Below are positions 18,496 to 26,822 of a stretch of DNA of 64,000 nucleotides, one piece after another. Under the pieces are notes generated by a model. That model did not search any database. It was not told where the DNA came from and saw nothing but the letters and a program-made list of their open reading frames with translations. This stretch comes from Georgenia yuyongxinii (GTDB taxonomy: Bacteria; Actinomycetota; Actinomycetes; Actinomycetales; Actinomycetaceae), in assembly GCF_006352065.1 (NCBI RefSeq), contig NZ_CP040915.1, forward strand, positions 3,224,001 to 3,288,000, written 5' to 3'. The position numbers were made by a program, and so were the translations under genes. Positions within the stretch are counted from its first letter, which is position 1. Each line of letters starts with the position of its first letter.

Positions 18496-19448
18496 CGGCC
18501 CTCGTCCTGCCCGATCGTGGCGGCGAACCACCCGACGACCGCCTTCTGGCCGTCCTGGTTCTCGGCCCAGGCCTCGACCTCGATGCGCGTGCCGTCTCTG
18601 TCCGGCGTCATGCCGCTCACCACGCCGTACATGGAGATGGTGTCCTCGGCGAACAGCGGCGCGAGGAACGACAGGGACATCCACCCGTTCGTGAACCAGG
18701 GTGCTCCGAAGAGGTCGGTCGCCCACTCCGACAGGTAGGTCGCCACCATGAGGCCCTGGGCGACCGTCCCCTTAAGTCCGCTCTCGACCGCCACGTCCTG
18801 GTCGGTGTGGATGCTGCGCCAGAACGTGTGCGCGCCTGAGTAGATGGACATCTGGTCCTGGTGGACCACCTTGCGGGGGCCTGCGAGAGGATCGCCGACC
18901 TGGGTCTCCGGTCCGACGGTGACGCCGAGCGGCCGGTCGGTAGGGAGCTCCCCGCGCACCCGGCGCGGCGGGACCGCGTCGACCCGCTCGTCCTCGGTGA
19001 CGCGTGCCGCCGTGATCTCGGTGGTCTCGATGGCACGGTGCCGGATGATCAGCCGGTCGTCCTCGATCGTGCGCGCCTCGGCCTCCGTCACGATGTAGCC
19101 ACGGCCCCGCTTGACGTACTTGTCGACGAACCGGCCGGTCAGCCGCACGCGCTCCCCGACGAAGACGGGGCTGTGCAGCCAGAACTCCTCGCGCTGGTGC
19201 AGTCCGCGATCGCGGTCGGGGTCGTAGCGCGTGTAGAGCAGGCGCAGCAGGTCGCACAGAAGCGCGCCGGCGTGCGCGACGGGGCCACCGAACGGCGACG
19301 CGTCACCCAGGTGCCAGGCCCGGTAGTCATCCACGGTGAAGGCCGTGGACTTGACGAAATGCTCGTCGATGTCGATCTCGACCGGGCCGAGATCCTCACC
19401 GATCTCCATCAGCTCGTATTCCACGGGCTTTCGTGTTGCGACTGTCAT
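18492..19448 (-). CDS. MaoC-like/FAS1-like double hot-dog dehydratase
   Basis: 318 residues with two hot-dog halves. The C-terminal half has the hydratase motif: YSGAHTFWRSIHTDQDVA, then VAQGLMVATYLSEW. The N-terminal half (about residues 20-150) begins EIDEHFVKSTAFTVDDY. Such proteins hydrate enoyl-CoA or dehydrate 3-hydroxyacyl-CoA; mesaconyl-CoA hydratases have a similar layout. Next to a class III CoA-transferase it likely works on the CoA ester made there. Overlaps on both sides (ATGA type) show tight coupling. Confidence 0.85.
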   Translation of the reverse strand: MTVATRKPVEYELMEIGEDLGPVEIDIDEHFVKSTAFTVDDYRAWHLGDASPFGGPVAHAGALLCDLLRLLYTRYDPDRDRGLHQREEFWLHSPVFVGERVRLTGRFVDKYVKRGRGYIVTEAEARTIEDDRLIIRHRAIETTEITAARVTEDERVDAVPPRRVRGELPTDRPLGVTVGPETQVGDPLAGPRKVVHQDQMSIYSGAHTFWRSIHTDQDVAVESGLKGTVAQGLMVATYLSEWATDLFGAPWFTNGWMSLSFLAPLFAEDTISMYGVVSGMTPDRDGTRIEVEAWAENQDGQKAVVGWFAATIGQDEGR

Positions 19449-20746
19449 GGCGCCTTCACCTCATCTTTGATGCGGACGTCTTCGAGGACGGGTTGTTGTG
19501 CGTGTGCGGGGTTGCTCGGGGCCCGCCCAGGTTCGTGCGTGACGATGACCCGGTGTCGACGAAGCTCGTCGATCTCGTCGATGGTCAGGCCGCACAGGTC
19601 GTGGAGGATCTCCACGGTGTGCCTGCCCACCGGCGGTGCGGCAGAGACGATGCGCCCAGGCGTGGCGGAGAGGTTCAGGACCATGCCGGGCACGTTGATC
19701 CGCTGGCCGTCTTCCGTGGTGACCTCCGCGACCATCCCGCGGGCCCGGAACTGCGGATCCGTGATCGCCTCCTCGACCGTGTTGACCGCGCTGAACGGAA
19801 TCCCGGCCCGGTCGAGGCCGGACCGCAGCACCTCGAACGGCACGCTGGCCGCCCACGTCTCGATGCGGTCGTGCAGGAGGTCGAGATTGTCGATGCGAGC
19901 CTCGTTCGAGACGAAGCGCGGATCGTCGGCGAGCTCCGGCGTGCCCATCACCTCGCACAAGTTGCGGAACAGCGTGTCGGTGCCGGCGTCGAGGTAGACC
20001 GGACGGTCATCTGCCGTGACGAACAGGTCGGCGGGCGCCGTGGCGCTGTCCCGGTTCCCGCTGCGGTCCGGGAAGGGCAGGTCGTTCATCTTCGCCGTGA
20101 GCGCAAACCCGAGCAGGGAGAACATCGCGTCAGTCAGCGCCAGCTCGACACGCTGCCCAACACCGGTGCGCTGACGCTCGACCCACGCGAGCAGGGTGCC
20201 GATCGCGGTGTACAGCCCGGTGCCGTGGTCCGCCGCGAAGTACCCGCTCATCGTGGGCGGCGCAGAGGCGTCGCCGGTCAGGCTCATCGCCCCGGAGAAC
20301 GCTTCCGCGATCGTGTTGAAACACGGACGGTCGCTCTCTGGGCCGGTTTCCCCGTACCCGGACACTGACGTCATGATCAGCGCCGGGTTGGCCTGCCGCA
20401 GGGTCTCGTAGTCCAGACCCAGCCGCTGCAGGATTCCGGGACGGAAGTTCTCGACGATCACGTCGGCCCAGTCGGTCGCCAGGCTGCGCAGGATTTCCTG
20501 GCTGCGCGGGTCGCGCAGGTCCAGTGCCAAGGCACGCTTGTTCCGGTTGTAGTGGTGGACGTAGGCACTGCTGTCGGCCAAGGACGGGGCGGTGTGCCGC
20601 GCGTCCTCTCCCAGGAGTCCTTCGACCTTGATGACGTCGGCGCCGGCGTCGGCCATCAGCATGGTGGCGAAGGGGCCGGCGATCCATCGGCTCAGGTCGA
20701 GGACCTTCATTCCGTCCAGCGCGCCGCGGGGCAGAACGCCCGTCAT
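19445..20746 (-). CDS. Class III (CaiB/BaiF) CoA-transferase
   Basis: 433 residues. N-terminal KVLDLSRWIAGPFATMLMADAGADVIKVE and IVENFRPG are the family signature; the catalytic Asp is Asp173 in AADHGTG. The enzyme moves CoA between carboxylic acids (e.g. succinyl-CoA to an imported or derived acid). The start at ATG 20746 overlaps the Rid gene stop. Together with the next gene it supports activation of the substrate as a CoA ester followed by hydration. Confidence 0.93.
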   Translation of the reverse strand: MTGVLPRGALDGMKVLDLSRWIAGPFATMLMADAGADVIKVEGLLGEDARHTAPSLADSSAYVHHYNRNKRALALDLRDPRSQEILRSLATDWADVIVENFRPGILQRLGLDYETLRQANPALIMTSVSGYGETGPESDRPCFNTIAEAFSGAMSLTGDASAPPTMSGYFAADHGTGLYTAIGTLLAWVERQRTGVGQRVELALTDAMFSLLGFALTAKMNDLPFPDRSGNRDSATAPADLFVTADDRPVYLDAGTDTLFRNLCEVMGTPELADDPRFVSNEARIDNLDLLHDRIETWAASVPFEVLRSGLDRAGIPFSAVNTVEEAITDPQFRARGMVAEVTTEDGQRINVPGMVLNLSATPGRIVSAAPPVGRHTVEILHDLCGLTIDEIDELRRHRVIVTHEPGRAPSNPAHAQQPVLEDVRIKDEVKAP

Positions 20747-21165
20747 CGGGCTGCCTCGGGCACCGCGATGACAGCCTCGAGCTCGACGAGGTGGTGCGGG
20801 GCGCTGAGCGCGTCGACCACCAAGAGGGTGTGCGTCGGGTAGCGGCCCTCGGGGTAGTGCGTGTCGAAGAAGTCCTTGCGCGCCGCCGCGAACGCCGGGT
20901 AGTCGCTCGCCGAGGTCAGATAGGTGGTCAGCTTCACGAGGGCCCCCCACCCCTGTCCCACGTGCGCCAGGGCTGCGCCGATGTTCTCCAGGATCTGGCG
21001 GGTCTGCCGCTCGACGTCGCCCTCGCCGACGAAGGATCCGTCGGGGCCGATCGCGACCTGCCCCGACACGAAGACCAGGCCGCCGGATCGCACATGGATG
21101 AGCTGGGTGTACAGGCCTTGCGCCGGCCCCATCGTCGCGGGGTCTATGTGCTCAATTTGTGTCAT
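20743..21165 (-). CDS. Rid family protein (YjgF/YER057c/UK114), lacking the RidA arginine
   Basis: 140 residues with the Rid trimer fold pattern (LVFVSGQVAIGPDG; QILENIGAALAHVG; LVKLTTYLT; VELEAVIAV). RidA enzymes hydrolyse reactive enamine/imines and need an Arg in the P-x-R-T motif near residue 105. Here the position reads PTHT, with His112, so ordinary imine deaminase activity is doubtful. It may belong to one of the Rid subfamilies with other roles. Its place between an aminotransferase and a CoA-transferase still suggests handling an unstable amino intermediate. Confidence 0.9.
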   Translation of the reverse strand: MTQIEHIDPATMGPAQGLYTQLIHVRSGGLVFVSGQVAIGPDGSFVGEGDVERQTRQILENIGAALAHVGQGWGALVKLTTYLTSASDYPAFAAARKDFFDTHYPEGRYPTHTLLVVDALSAPHHLVELEAVIAVPEAAR

Positions 21166-22336
21166 CTGTGCTCAGCCTTTCTGATTGCCAGGTCTCCACT
21201 CCGTCGAGAAACCTGGTCACGTCGTCGTCGTCGTTGAAGCCGTGGAAGCCGACCCGCAGCCCCGTCGGTCCGCCGCTGGCGATGACGCCGCGGCTCCGGA
21301 GGTGGCGGGCGAGCACGTCGCTGCCACCGGCGTACATCCGGACGATGTGGCTGGGCTGGTCAGAGGGCGCGACCTCGATGCCCAAGGACTCCAGCCCCCG
21401 CCGAGCTTGTCCCGCGAGGTCCAGGGCGCGGGCCTCGACCTGCTCCGCGTCGAGCCGCCGCAACCACTGGACCGCGGCACGCCCGCCGATCCACGGCAGC
21501 CATGGCAGCGCGCCGTCCAGCTTCCGTGCGTGCGCTGACCACGGTTCCTCACCGAAGTAGCTGGCATTGGGCCGGTCCACGGTGTGCCAGCCCGGGGCGA
21601 GCGGCTCGAGTTCGCTCACGTTGCCCGACCGCACGTACATCCAGGCGCACCCGCGCGGGGCCAGCATCCACTTGTACCCGTGCACGGCCACGTAGTCCGG
21701 TCTGATCGACTCGAGATCGAGGCGAAGGACGCCGAAGGACTGGGTCGCGTCGAGGAACAGCTTGGCTCCCGCTGCGCGCGCCCGTGCCGCGATGACGGAC
21801 AGGTCAGGGCGTGCACCGGTGGAGGAGAGCGCCGTGCTGACTGCCACGAGATCGATGCCGTCGACCAAGCTCGCGCAGAGCCGGTCGGTGAGCGTGCCGG
21901 TGCCTCCCGCCTGGGGGCTGACGACCTCGATCTCGCCTCGCTCCGCAAGCGCTGTCCACGGGAAGAGGTTGCTGCGGAACTCCTCGGCCTCCACCAGGAC
22001 CCTGGCTCCGCGCGGCAGCGAGCGCGCGATCGTCGACGCTGCCTCTGACACCGAGCTCACGAGCGCGATATCGGCGGGTGTCGCGCCGAGGAGCGACGCG
22101 ATGTCGGCCCGAGCATGATCGGGATCCGCTTCCCACTCCGTCCAGCTGAAGTGGCCCTCCTGCCAGCTGTCGAGGTTTCGGTGCAGCGCCTCCAGAACCG
22201 GCCGGGAGGCCGGGGGACAGCCGGGTGTGTCGAGCCAAGCGAGTGTTTTCAACGCGTCAAACCCGGCACGGAACTCATCGAGAGTCATGTGGAGGGCCGG
22301 GCCCACGCCCGCCCTGCCCATCGCGACGCTTTTCAT
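21152..22336 (-). CDS. Class V aminotransferase-family PLP enzyme
   Basis: 394 residues of fold-type I: WLDTPGCPPASRPVLEALHR near the start, LVSSVSEAASTIA, FLDATQSFGVLRLD and the PLP lysine in VHGYKWMLAPRG. The group includes cysteine desulfurase/selenocysteine lyase, isopenicillin-N epimerase-like and kynureninase-like enzymes. No second catalytic Cys loop typical of SufS is evident, so lyase, epimerase or transaminase chemistry on an amino acid is more likely than FeS assembly. ATG 22336 overlaps the IclR stop (ATGA), and its 3' end overlaps the Rid gene by 14 bases. Confidence 0.87.
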   Translation of the reverse strand: MKSVAMGRAGVGPALHMTLDEFRAGFDALKTLAWLDTPGCPPASRPVLEALHRNLDSWQEGHFSWTEWEADPDHARADIASLLGATPADIALVSSVSEAASTIARSLPRGARVLVEAEEFRSNLFPWTALAERGEIEVVSPQAGGTGTLTDRLCASLVDGIDLVAVSTALSSTGARPDLSVIAARARAAGAKLFLDATQSFGVLRLDLESIRPDYVAVHGYKWMLAPRGCAWMYVRSGNVSELEPLAPGWHTVDRPNASYFGEEPWSAHARKLDGALPWLPWIGGRAAVQWLRRLDAEQVEARALDLAGQARRGLESLGIEVAPSDQPSHIVRMYAGGSDVLARHLRSRGVIASGGPTGLRVGFHGFNDDDDVTRFLDGVETWQSERLSTDDTN

Positions 22337-23130
22337 GAGCCCCCGACCATCGCTTCGGCCAGGTGCGACGAATCCGGGACGACGATCTCGACGTCGGCCG
22401 CCGCTTGGCACACGGCGGTGACAAGCTCGTTCTCCCGGTTTCGGAAACGCTCGATCGGTGCCGAGATGGTGATCGCGCCGAACACGCGCCCCAATGCGTA
22501 GACGGGCGCGGACGCGCAGCCGACGCCGACGATGAATTCCTCGAGCTCAGTGGCGTAGCCCTGCTCGCGAATCTTCACGAGCTCACTCATCAAGGTGGCG
22601 GGGTCGGTGATGGTCTCGTCCGTGACCCGGTTAAGGTTCTCGCTTCGGAGGAAGTTCTGGATCGTCTGGTCATCGCTGAGCGCTAGCAGAAGCTTTCCGG
22701 ATGCCCGGGCGTGCTCCACCCCTCGAGAACCGCTCGGCAGGACCGCCACGTGGACGGCGTTGCTGCCCAGCTCCGACATGAGCATTTCGATCTTCCCGTG
22801 CCGCCACGCACTGAAGTACGCGCTCTCACCGGTCCTCGCCGCGAGCTCCCGCACCCTGGCGACAACCGTGGCGGGCAATCGCCCGCTTCTGTGGTGCGCC
22901 TCGGCCAAGAAGGCGAAGGTCGGGCCGAACTGGTAGCAGCCGGACGTGTCCTTCGACAGCAGCCCCGAATCCTCAAAGGTATTCAGGAGGTGGTAGGCCG
23001 AGGACAGGGTGAAACCCGCAGCATCCGCCAGGACGCGCGGCTTGCGAACGTCCATCGGGGTCTCTGCCAGCACGACCAACAGCTGTATTGCGCGGCTCAC
23101 GGAGCCGATTCGCGTGGGGGCTGATTTCAT
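22333..23130 (-). CDS. IclR-family transcriptional regulator
   Basis: About 265 residues. Winged helix at the N-terminus (RIGSVSRAIQLLVVLAE; ADAAGFTLSSAYHLLNTFEDSGLL), then the effector domain (GESAYFSAWRHGKIEM; HARASGKLLLAL; GYATELEEFIVGVGCASAPVY). I put the start at ATG 23130, as homologues begin close to RIGSVSRA; ATG 23145 and GTG 23163 are in frame. It heads the operon, so it probably controls its own transcription and the ten genes below. The 180 bases upstream hold its promoter, but no clear palindrome was found. Confidence 0.92.
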   Translation of the reverse strand: MKSAPTRIGSVSRAIQLLVVLAETPMDVRKPRVLADAAGFTLSSAYHLLNTFEDSGLLSKDTSGCYQFGPTFAFLAEAHHRSGRLPATVVARVRELAARTGESAYFSAWRHGKIEMLMSELGSNAVHVAVLPSGSRGVEHARASGKLLLALSDDQTIQNFLRSENLNRVTDETITDPATLMSELVKIREQGYATELEEFIVGVGCASAPVYALGRVFGAITISAPIERFRNRENELVTAVCQAAADVEIVVPDSSHLAEAMVGGS

Positions 23131-23343
23131 ATCCTGAACTACCATTTCATCGGGTGCCCACACCTTGGCGGTGAACTACAAAACTGTCAAGGAGCGTCCG
23201 ACATTAAGAAAAAAGCGCCGGCTGGGGGCTCGCTCGCACCACTCGCGTCCGACGCCGATGTCTGCGCGTCGCTGCCGCGGCCGACCCGCGATCTTCAGCG
23301 TCCGTGGTCGTCGAGATGCCCGTCTAGAAGGCGCCTGAGCTCG

Positions 23344-23964
23344 CTGAAGTCTGGTCAGTCGCTCAGCCTCAAGGGGCTCTCCGACAGCTTGGGCATGAGC
23401 GCCATGCCCATCCGCGAGGCGCTCCGTCAGCTCGAGGGCATCGGGGTCGTCGAGATCATCCCCCACCGGGGTGCGCGGGTGCGGCCGCTCTCGTTGGACG
23501 ACCTCGTCGACACCTATGACGCCAGGATCCCGCTCGAGAGAGCCCTTATCCGGCGCACCGCCGCCCGGATGGACGACGCCACGTCAGCCAGGGTACGTGG
23601 GGTGTTGGACCGACAGGCCGAGGCACTTGCAACGGGCAACTTCGCGGCCGCGCGCTCGGCCCACGAGGACTTCCACCTGACCCTGTACCGCGCCGCCGAG
23701 TCGCCGTGGCTGTTCAGACTGTGCAAGCAGGTGTGGCTGAACAGCGAGCGTTACCAGGCACTGACGATGACGGAGTACGCACACGTGCACGAGAGGCGGC
23801 TCGAACACCAGGCGATCCTCGATGCGTGCCAGACCCATCAGCCGGACAAGGCGGAGAAGGCCCTCGAACGCCACCTGACCCGTACCGTGACGTTCCTCAG
23901 CAGCGCGATGGCGAACGAGCACGAAGAAGTCGAGCACCGCACGCTGACGAGCCGGGCGCCGTGA
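23344..23964 (+). pseudogene. 5'-truncated copy of a GntR/FCD regulator
   Basis: From 23344 the sequence matches the intact GntR gene at 58723-59430 almost base for base, starting at its residue 30. The first ~29 residues, including the first HTH helix, are missing; the DNA before 23344 is unrelated. The frame is open upstream without a good start; a TTG at 23389 could give a 191-residue protein without a full DNA-binding domain. A small cluster of changes separates the copies (SARVRGV here, AVRARAA there). It might still make an FCD-only protein that could affect the intact one. Confidence 0.8.
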
Positions 23965-24689
23965 GCCCCTTGTTTCCGCACGGGCGAGAACGGTGGTCGC
24001 CACATCCTCGCGTCTATCCGGTCGTTGACGCGACTGATGTGGCCACCACCGTCTCGCAGGTCGACGTCGCGGTGACGTGCGGGGTGGAGGGGGTCTTCCT
24101 CATCAACCACGGTGCCGACTACAAGAAGCTGGTGCGGTGCCTTGCCGCGGTGCGGGACGCTCATCCGAGCATCGTGCTCGGCGCAAACTTCATCCGGCTC
24201 GGACTCGCGGAATCCCTGAGCACACTGGCCGAGGATCACGATGCCACCGCGTTGGTCGATGCGCTGTGGACTGATGATGCTCGGAAGGAATGGTCACCAG
24301 ACGGCCTGGACACCATCGCGCTCATGCGCGAGAAGACCGGGTGGCGCGGGGCTCACTTCGGCGGCATCGCGTTCAAGTACCAGGCCCCGGTGAGCGACGC
24401 CGAGCTCGAACCGTTGGCCGCGCTGGCAGCGGATCGCACGGACGTGCCCACCACCTCCGGCCCGGGCACGGGCAAGAGCGCCGACCCGTCGAAGCTCGCC
24501 GCGATCCGACGAGGTGCGGGCATGACGACGCCGCTAGCCATCGCGAGCGGTGTCACGACCGAGAACATCCACTCGATCCTCCCGGTGGTCGACTTCGTCC
24601 TCGTCGCCACCGGCATCGCTGCTCCTGACGGTCGCATCTCCCCCACCCGCCTGCGCGAGATGCTGGCAGTGGCGAGCGACGCCGGCTGA
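23961..24689 (+). CDS. BtpA/SgcQ-like TIM-barrel protein (copy A)
   Basis: 242 residues, GTG overlapping the GntR stop (GTGA). It is nearly identical to 59427-60155. Features: GVEGVFLINHGADYKK and VLGANFIRLG in the first half, then SGPGTGKSADPSKLAAIRRG followed by IASGVTTENIHSILPVVDFVLVATGI, which resembles the phosphate-binding end of BtpA/SgcQ-type (beta/alpha)8 proteins. Reaction unknown; the family call is moderate. This copy has lost its operon promoter, because the regulator before it is truncated, so it may be silent. Confidence 0.65.
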   Translation: MSPLFPHGRERWSPHPRVYPVVDATDVATTVSQVDVAVTCGVEGVFLINHGADYKKLVRCLAAVRDAHPSIVLGANFIRLGLAESLSTLAEDHDATALVDALWTDDARKEWSPDGLDTIALMREKTGWRGAHFGGIAFKYQAPVSDAELEPLAALAADRTDVPTTSGPGTGKSADPSKLAAIRRGAGMTTPLAIASGVTTENIHSILPVVDFVLVATGIAAPDGRISPTRLREMLAVASDAG

Positions 24690-24762
24690 CGAGGCGGCAC
24701 GTCGGCAAGGGCGACGCCGCTGTCCCGAGCCGGCCGAAGCCCCGCCTGAGCCCGAGGGACTC

Positions 24763-24806
24763 GAGCACGCCTCGACCACGGTGAGCGTGTGCACGCCCTC
24801 GGCCAC
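24763..24806 (-). pseudogene. Fragment of a Gfo/Idh/MocA oxidoreductase gene
   Basis: About 44 bases match the 3' part of the oxidoreductase gene at 60220-61230 (around 60275-60318: the EGVHTLTVVEA coding stretch). It sits between the TIM-barrel copy and the MazF remnant, with no frame of useful length. Confidence 0.6.
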
Positions 24807-24835
24807 GGGACCTGCCGGAAGGCGGTCGTCGGACT

Positions 24836-25182
24836 CTACAAAGCAAGGTGGAGCCGAAGTGCGCCGTCCAGCTCCGACATGATCGGGTGAGGCACCCGCC
24901 CAAGGCGGGCCCGATGCGCTCGACCGCCACCGCGCGCACCTGCTCGGCCTGAGCCTTGGAATCAACCCGCAGCCCTGTGAGCTCGGCTGGCAGCAGGGTC
25001 TGGAACGGGAAGACTCGTGAGACGTTGCTGGTCAGCGGGACAACGGTGACAACACCCCTCGAGAGCCGTTCCGCCGTGGCGTTCGCGTGGTCGCTACTGA
25101 CAATCACTGCCGGCCGTCGTTTGCTCGCCTCGCTGCCAAGCACCGGCTCGAGGTCGACGAGGTGGATGTCACCTCGGCGCAT
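24836..25182 (-). pseudogene. mazF: MazF-type toxin with a 3' frameshift
   Basis: Starts at ATG 25182, overlapping the antitoxin stop by 14 bases. The N-terminal MRRGDIHLVDLEPVLGSEASKRRP and VVPLTSN are classic PemK/MazF endoribonuclease motifs, and the frame continues normally to about residue 95. Near 24894-24901 one base (probably a C) is missing: the other frame reads GRVPHPIMSELDGAL up to a TAG at 24836, exactly a MazF ending, whereas the actual frame runs on into unrelated sequence. The toxin is probably inactive, or altered if read-through product is made. Confidence 0.85.
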
Positions 25183-25399
25183 CGCGCAACCCGTCCACGA
25201 CCGTGGCCTCCCAGTCGTGGCGGTGCCCCGACACTTCCCATTCCTCCCAGGCGGCCCCGTAGTCCTGCTCAAGGGCGGCCATCCGTAGCAGGGACAACGC
25301 ACGCTGAATCACCGCGGATCGGGAGCTCAGCCCGGTGGCGCGGGCGTACTCGTCAATCAGTGCAACATCGTCCTCGGGAATGCTGATACTGAGCTTCAT
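25169..25399 (-). CDS. MazE/RHH-type antitoxin
   Basis: 76 residues: a ribbon-helix-helix N-terminus (MKLSISIPEDDVALIDEYARATG; SRSAVIQRALSLL) and an acidic, Trp-rich tail (DYGAAWEEWE) that would wrap the toxin. It is intact. A TAGCAT -10 and a palindromic operator lie directly upstream, so autoregulation is likely. Its partner toxin is frameshifted, leaving an orphan antitoxin that could still neutralise related MazF proteins. Confidence 0.88.
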   Translation of the reverse strand: MKLSISIPEDDVALIDEYARATGLSSRSAVIQRALSLLRMAALEQDYGAAWEEWEVSGHRHDWEATVVDGLRDAPR

Positions 25400-25408
25400 G
25401 CTCCATGC

Positions 25409-25434
25409 ATGCTACCGAGGTACTACCGCGGTAG
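25409..25434 (-). promoter_or_regulatory. MazE promoter and operator
   Basis: On the minus strand TAGCAT (25409-25414) is a -10 nine bases before the ATG, giving a leaderless or very short leader. CTACCGCGGTAG (25423-25434) is a perfect 12-bp palindrome, and CTACCG recurs at 25412-25417, 11 bp away, one helical turn. This is the kind of site expected for antitoxin autorepression. Confidence 0.6.
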
Positions 25435-25470
25435 GAGAGGCCTCGCGCCGTCGTAGTCAGCGCCGACGCC

Positions 25471-25527
25471 TCACCCGAGCATGACGGTCCGCCCCGTGGC
25501 CGCGGACTCGAGCACCGCGTCGATCCG
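25471..25527 (-). pseudogene. 3' fragment of a Gfo/Idh/MocA oxidoreductase gene
   Basis: Encodes the last residues AVLESAATGRTVMLG plus stop, matching the ends of the genes at 60220 and 32932. Upstream of it the homology stops near 25527 and unrelated sequence follows. It is a second fragment on the other side of the MazEF remnant. Confidence 0.65.
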
Positions 25528-25610
25528 TGCGCCGCACCAGGCTTGGCCAGACGCGAGCCCACCATAGTTTCTCTCCTGCCGTACGTCGTCGTCGAGTCCG
25601 CTTGCGGCGA

Positions 25611-26236
25611 CTACGGAAGGAGCGCCTCGAGGTCCGGGTCCGACTCGTCGAAGAGCCCCCACTTGGCGCCCAGCTCGGCGACGTGCTCCACGGACGCGGT
25701 GTTGATCTCCGCGGGCGCCGGGAGCGTGAGCGCGTCGTAGATCGACGGGTCGATCTCGGTGTATTCGGACAGGATCGCCCGGGTCTCGTAAGGGTTGTCG
25801 GTGGCGTAGGCGAAGGACTCCTTCACCGCCGTCGCAAAGGCGTCCACGACCTCAGGGTCTGACTCCGCGAAGGCGCCAGAGGTGAAGTAGGTCGCGACCG
25901 TGAGGTCGTCGGTGGCCTCGGCGTAGAGCGCCCACACGTCCTTCGCGCCGCCCTGGCGCGCGATGGTGAGGAAGGGCTCGACCTCCCAGATGACGTCAAC
26001 CTGGCCGGCGTCCAGCGCGGCAACCATGTCCGGGTGCCGCATCTCGACGAACTTGATCGTCGAGGGGTCACCACCGGCTTGCTCGACCGCCTCGCGGATG
26101 AGCGTGTCGTTGATGTTGTTGAGCGTGTTGATCGCTACCGTCTTGCCGGCCAGGTCCGCGACGGAGGCGACGTCACCGTCCGGCTTCGCGAGGATCGCAC
26201 CGAAGTCAGCCGACGGGTCCCCGTCGAGGAGGACCC
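25611..26236 (-). pseudogene. 5'-truncated substrate-binding protein of a nitrate/taurine-type ABC importer
   Basis: The C-terminal ~205 residues of an NMT1/SsuA-like protein are intact: DLAGKTVAINTLNNINDTLI, MVAALDAGQVDVIWEVEPF, FAYATDNPYETRAIL and an ELGAKWGLFDESDPD end. The signal peptide and first lobe are missing; at about 26237 the frame meets a 5'-truncated MFS gene on the other strand. No ABC partner genes adjoin. A remnant left by a rearrangement. Confidence 0.85.
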
Positions 26237-26237
26237 T

Positions 26238-26705
26238 GGGCTGACGATCGTGGCCGGCTCGGTGGTTGCCGTGGTCGGAGGTATCGGAATCCTCGGGCGG
26301 TTCTTCTGGACCTGGCAGTCCGGCCATACCCGTCACCGCAGGCGCACGCTTCCACTCTTGGCCCTCGGCGGGGTGACCGCTTCTGCGACGCTCGCGGTCT
26401 CGGCATCGCTCGGCGCCTCAGGTGCGTACTGGATCGCAGCGGTGATCCATGCGTTCACCACGTTGGCGATCACTGGCGTGGTCGTTCTGAGCGTGATGCA
26501 GGCCGTACCGCCCGCCTCGGTGGGCGAGACTTCCGGGCTCGTCGGCCTGTGCCAGTTCGCTGGTTTCGCAGCAGGTCCGCCCGTGATGGGAGCCCTCTCC
26601 GCCGGCTACGGGCTTCGGGCGGGGTGGGTCTTCGTTGGCGCGTGCAGTGCCATGTCTGTGGCGCTGGCGCTGCTCGGAGCACCCCCGAAGGCAGCGCCCC
26701 GCTGA
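26238..26705 (+). pseudogene. 5'-truncated MFS transporter
   Basis: The last ~155 residues of a 12-helix MFS protein: a helix around VVAVVGGIGILGRFFWTW, then LGGVTASATLAVSASLGASG, HAFTTLAITGVVVLS and GETSGLVGLCQFAGFAAGPPVMG. The first half of the transporter and its start are absent. It is joined head to head with the truncated binding-protein gene at about 26237. Confidence 0.75.
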
Positions 26706-26822
26706 TCGGAAGCGTCGCCAACCTCGTGATCCGGAAGGCAGGAGCACCACGAGTACTCGCGGCCGTTTTTCGCTGCAGCGCCGTCGCTGACAAGCTGTGC
26801 TCGGGGCAGGGCCGGTACCGCG

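Larger units (their letters stand above)
23344..24740. repeat. Segmental duplication, copy A (partner 58811-60206)
   Basis: About 1.4 kb nearly identical to 58811-60206, covering the GntR gene from codon 30, the TIM-barrel gene and a decaying tail of about 50 bases. The left edge is abrupt inside the GntR frame. No inverted repeats or transposase flank it. Confidence 0.85.

Noticed and set aside
24553-24835. Read-through of the MazF frame to a 249-residue protein
   Set aside because: The tail is antisense to the TIM-barrel gene and has no family features; it results from the frameshift.
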